Source of the DNA: Pseudomonas sp. IPO3778
Lineage (GTDB): Bacteria > Pseudomonadota > Gammaproteobacteria > Pseudomonadales > Pseudomonadaceae
Assembly (NCBI RefSeq): GCF_013386825.1
Contig: NZ_JACARC010000080.1
Span: forward strand, 1 to 34,125
Direction: 5' to 3'
DNA length: 34,125 nucleotides
Of this stretch, positions 32,763-34,125 are shown in pieces; positions within the stretch are counted from its first letter, which is position 1, and each line of letters opens with the position of its first letter. The notes beneath the pieces are model-generated. The model was given only the letters and a program-made list of their open reading frames with translations, made no database searches and was not told the DNA's origin. The translations under genes were made by a program, and so were the position numbers.

Positions 32763-34057
32763 ACCGTTCGCCGTCCGACCACGCCCGTTCCTATTACCTG
32801 GCTTCGGCCAACGCCATGCCCCGGCGCCCGGCGCTGAGGGCTGACCTGAGCGCCGATGTGTGCGTGATCGGCGGTGGGTTCACCGGGGTCAACACCGCCA
32901 TCGAACTGGCCCAGCGTGGCCTGTCGGTCATCCTGCTGGAGGCCCGCCGTATCGGCTGGGGCGCCAGCGGGCGCAATGGCGGGCAGTTGATCCGCGGGAT
33001 AGGGCACGACGTGTCGGGCTTCGCCCGCTACGTGGGCGAGGAGGGCGTGCGTTACCTGCAGCAGGCCGGGATCGATTCGGTGGCGCTGGTGGGCGAGCGG
33101 ATTCGCGAGCACGCAATTGACTGCGACCTGCGTTGGGGCTTTTGCGAACTGGCCAACACCCCGGCGCAGTTCGCCGCGTTTCAGGGCGAACTGGAGAGCC
33201 TGGCTGCGTTGGGCTATACCCCCGAAACCCGGCGGGTGGCGCCAGAGGACATGGCGCAAGTCGTGGGCTCAGGTGTGTATGCCGGTGGCCTGGTGGACAT
33301 GGGGTCCGGGCATTTGCATCCGCTGAACCTGGTATTGGGGGAGGCCGCTGTAGCCGAATCACTTGGTGTGCGGATCTTCGAAAACAGTCCGGTGCTGGAG
33401 TTGATCCATGGTGACACGGTGCAGGTGCGCTGCGCGTCCGGCACCGTGCGGGCCGGGAGCCTGGTGCTGGCGTGTAATGCGCATCTGGAGGAACTGGAGC
33501 CGAAGTTGAGTGGCAAGGTGCTGCCGGCGGGGAGCTACATCATTGCCACCGAGCCGCTGTCGGTTGAGGTGGCGAACCAGTTGATCCCGCAGAACCTGGC
33601 GCTGTGTGACCAGAAAGTCGGGCTGGATTACTACCGGCTTTCGGCGGATCGACGCTTGTTGTTTGGTGGGGCTTGTCATTATTCGGGGCGTGATCCGGTG
33701 GATATCGCCGGGTATATGCGACCGAAGATGCTCAAGGTTTTTCCGCAGCTGGCGAACACGGCGGTTGAGTTTCAGTGGGGCGGGAAGATTGGGATTACGG
33801 CTAACCGTTTTCCGCAGGTGGGGCGGTTGAAGCAGCATCCGAATGTGTTTTATGCCCAGGGGTATTCGGGCCATGGGCTTAACGTGACGCACTGGTGTGC
33901 GCGGTTGTTGGCGGAAGGGATTCATGCCGGGCAGAGTCAGGGCCTGGATATTTTCAGCCAGGTGCCGCATATGACTTTCCCGGGGGGGAAGGCGTTGCGT
34001 TCGCCGCTGCTGGCGTTGGGGATGTTGTGGTATCGGGTGCGGGAGATGGTTGGCTGA
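32759..34057 (+). CDS. puuB: FAD-dependent gamma-glutamylputrescine oxidase (PuuB-like)
   Basis: The 432-residue protein has the DAO-type FAD fold: the dinucleotide-binding VCVIGGGFTGVNTAIELAQRG at about 36-56, then GWGASGRNGGQL, and the C-terminal block GGKIGITANRFPQVG..YAQGYSGHGLN that closes the flavin site. Such enzymes oxidise gamma-glutamylputrescine (or similar glutamylated amines) to an aldehyde, the step after the synthetase. The start is the ATG that overlaps the stop of the binding-protein gene (ATGA), so the two are translationally coupled; the open frame upstream runs inside that gene. It is complete and ends one base or less before an intergenic repeat at the window edge. The aldehyde dehydrogenase and hydrolase of the route are not in the window. 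Confidence 0.88.
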   Translation: MNRSPSDHARSYYLASANAMPRRPALRADLSADVCVIGGGFTGVNTAIELAQRGLSVILLEARRIGWGASGRNGGQLIRGIGHDVSGFARYVGEEGVRYLQQAGIDSVALVGERIREHAIDCDLRWGFCELANTPAQFAAFQGELESLAALGYTPETRRVAPEDMAQVVGSGVYAGGLVDMGSGHLHPLNLVLGEAAVAESLGVRIFENSPVLELIHGDTVQVRCASGTVRAGSLVLACNAHLEELEPKLSGKVLPAGSYIIATEPLSVEVANQLIPQNLALCDQKVGLDYYRLSADRRLLFGGACHYSGRDPVDIAGYMRPKMLKVFPQLANTAVEFQWGGKIGITANRFPQVGRLKQHPNVFYAQGYSGHGLNVTHWCARLLAEGIHAGQSQGLDIFSQVPHMTFPGGKALRSPLLALGMLWYRVREMVG

Positions 34058-34105
34058 GTACATATCCGTTTCTTCGGTAACGGCCGCTTATGGTTCCGCT
34101 CTTAC
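34058..34105 (+). repeat. Intergenic repeat (GTACATATCCGTT..), longer copy
   Basis: This runs GTACATATCCGTTTCTTC through GGTAACGGCCGCTTATGG to CCGCTCTTAC, directly after the puuB-like stop codon. The left edge carries a shorter inverted copy (20-42). Both are cut by the same putative IS end, at different points of the repeat. Confidence 0.6.
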
Positions 34106-34125
34106 GGGGGTGTCAGAAATTTTGT
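34106..34125 (+). mobile_element. Putative insertion-sequence terminus at the right edge
   Basis: GGGGGTGTCAGAAATTTTGT is the reverse complement of the first 19 bases of the window plus one base. In both places it follows a C of the same intergenic repeat, but at different points. It is best read as the first bases of an IS inserted into the repeat, where the assembly stops. Confidence 0.45.

Overview
The window looks like chromosomal DNA of a Pseudomonas of the fluorescens group. The base composition is GC-rich, the codon use is uniform, the REP-type palindromes carry the fluorescens-group GTGGGAGCGGGCTTGC heads, and every recognisable gene belongs to a family common in that group. The window appears to be one complete contig. 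Both outer edges end in the same short sequence in inverted orientation (GGGGGTGTCAGAAATTTTGT reading outward), and each copy interrupts a different point of the same intergenic repeat. This is what an assembly broken at two copies of one insertion sequence would look like. No rRNA, tRNA or CRISPR array was seen.

Layout. (1) Positions 51-2400 hold housekeeping and stress accessory genes: a DUF3087-like membrane protein, two small acidic proteins behind a likely AlgU (sigma-22) promoter, a DUF6555-like protein, and an arylamine N-acetyltransferase. (2) Positions 2390-2770 hold an apparent C-terminal scrap of an outer-membrane barrel gene and a REP element. (3) Positions 2769-5811 are a tight three-gene unit for the cell envelope: a lipoprotein cytochrome c, a Tat-exported sugar-lactone/alditol-type FAD oxidase and a Tat-exported PLP enzyme. 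(4) Positions 5908-20686 are a complete insecticidal Toxin Complex (Tc) locus. The minus strand carries tcaA, tcaB (a TcA subunit split in two) and tcaC (TcB). The plus strand carries a convergent tccC (Rhs core plus a toxin tail of about 304 residues that I do not recognise). (5) Positions 20853-23035 hold a SphA/MetA-type outer-membrane protein divergent from an AraC-family regulator. (6) Positions 23076-26586 hold an ECF sigma factor divergent from its probable anti-sigma factor, followed by a catalase-related peroxidase and an AhpD-like protein. Together they suggest an oxidative-stress regulon. (7) Positions 26741-28933 encode a TonB-dependent siderophore receptor flanked by REP elements. 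(8) Positions 29238-34057 hold an AraC-family regulator divergent from a polyamine-use operon: gamma-glutamylpolyamine synthetase, PotF/SpuD-type binding protein and PuuB-type oxidase.

How it works together. The Tc locus is the main accessory system. TcaA plus TcaB (about 883 + 1570 residues) sum to nearly the length of a full TcA pentamer subunit, which should form the receptor-binding, syringe-like channel. TcaC and the Rhs core of TccC should form the hollow cocoon. The self-cleaved TccC tail is the candidate poison. That tail is the most novel item in the window: two hydrophobic segments immediately follow the cleavage site, then a proline-rich linker, then a compact basic C-terminal module. 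The other regions look like ordinary accessory metabolism and stress response. The envelope oxidase/PLP-enzyme/cytochrome unit and the divergent sigma/anti-sigma pair are the other parts worth attention.
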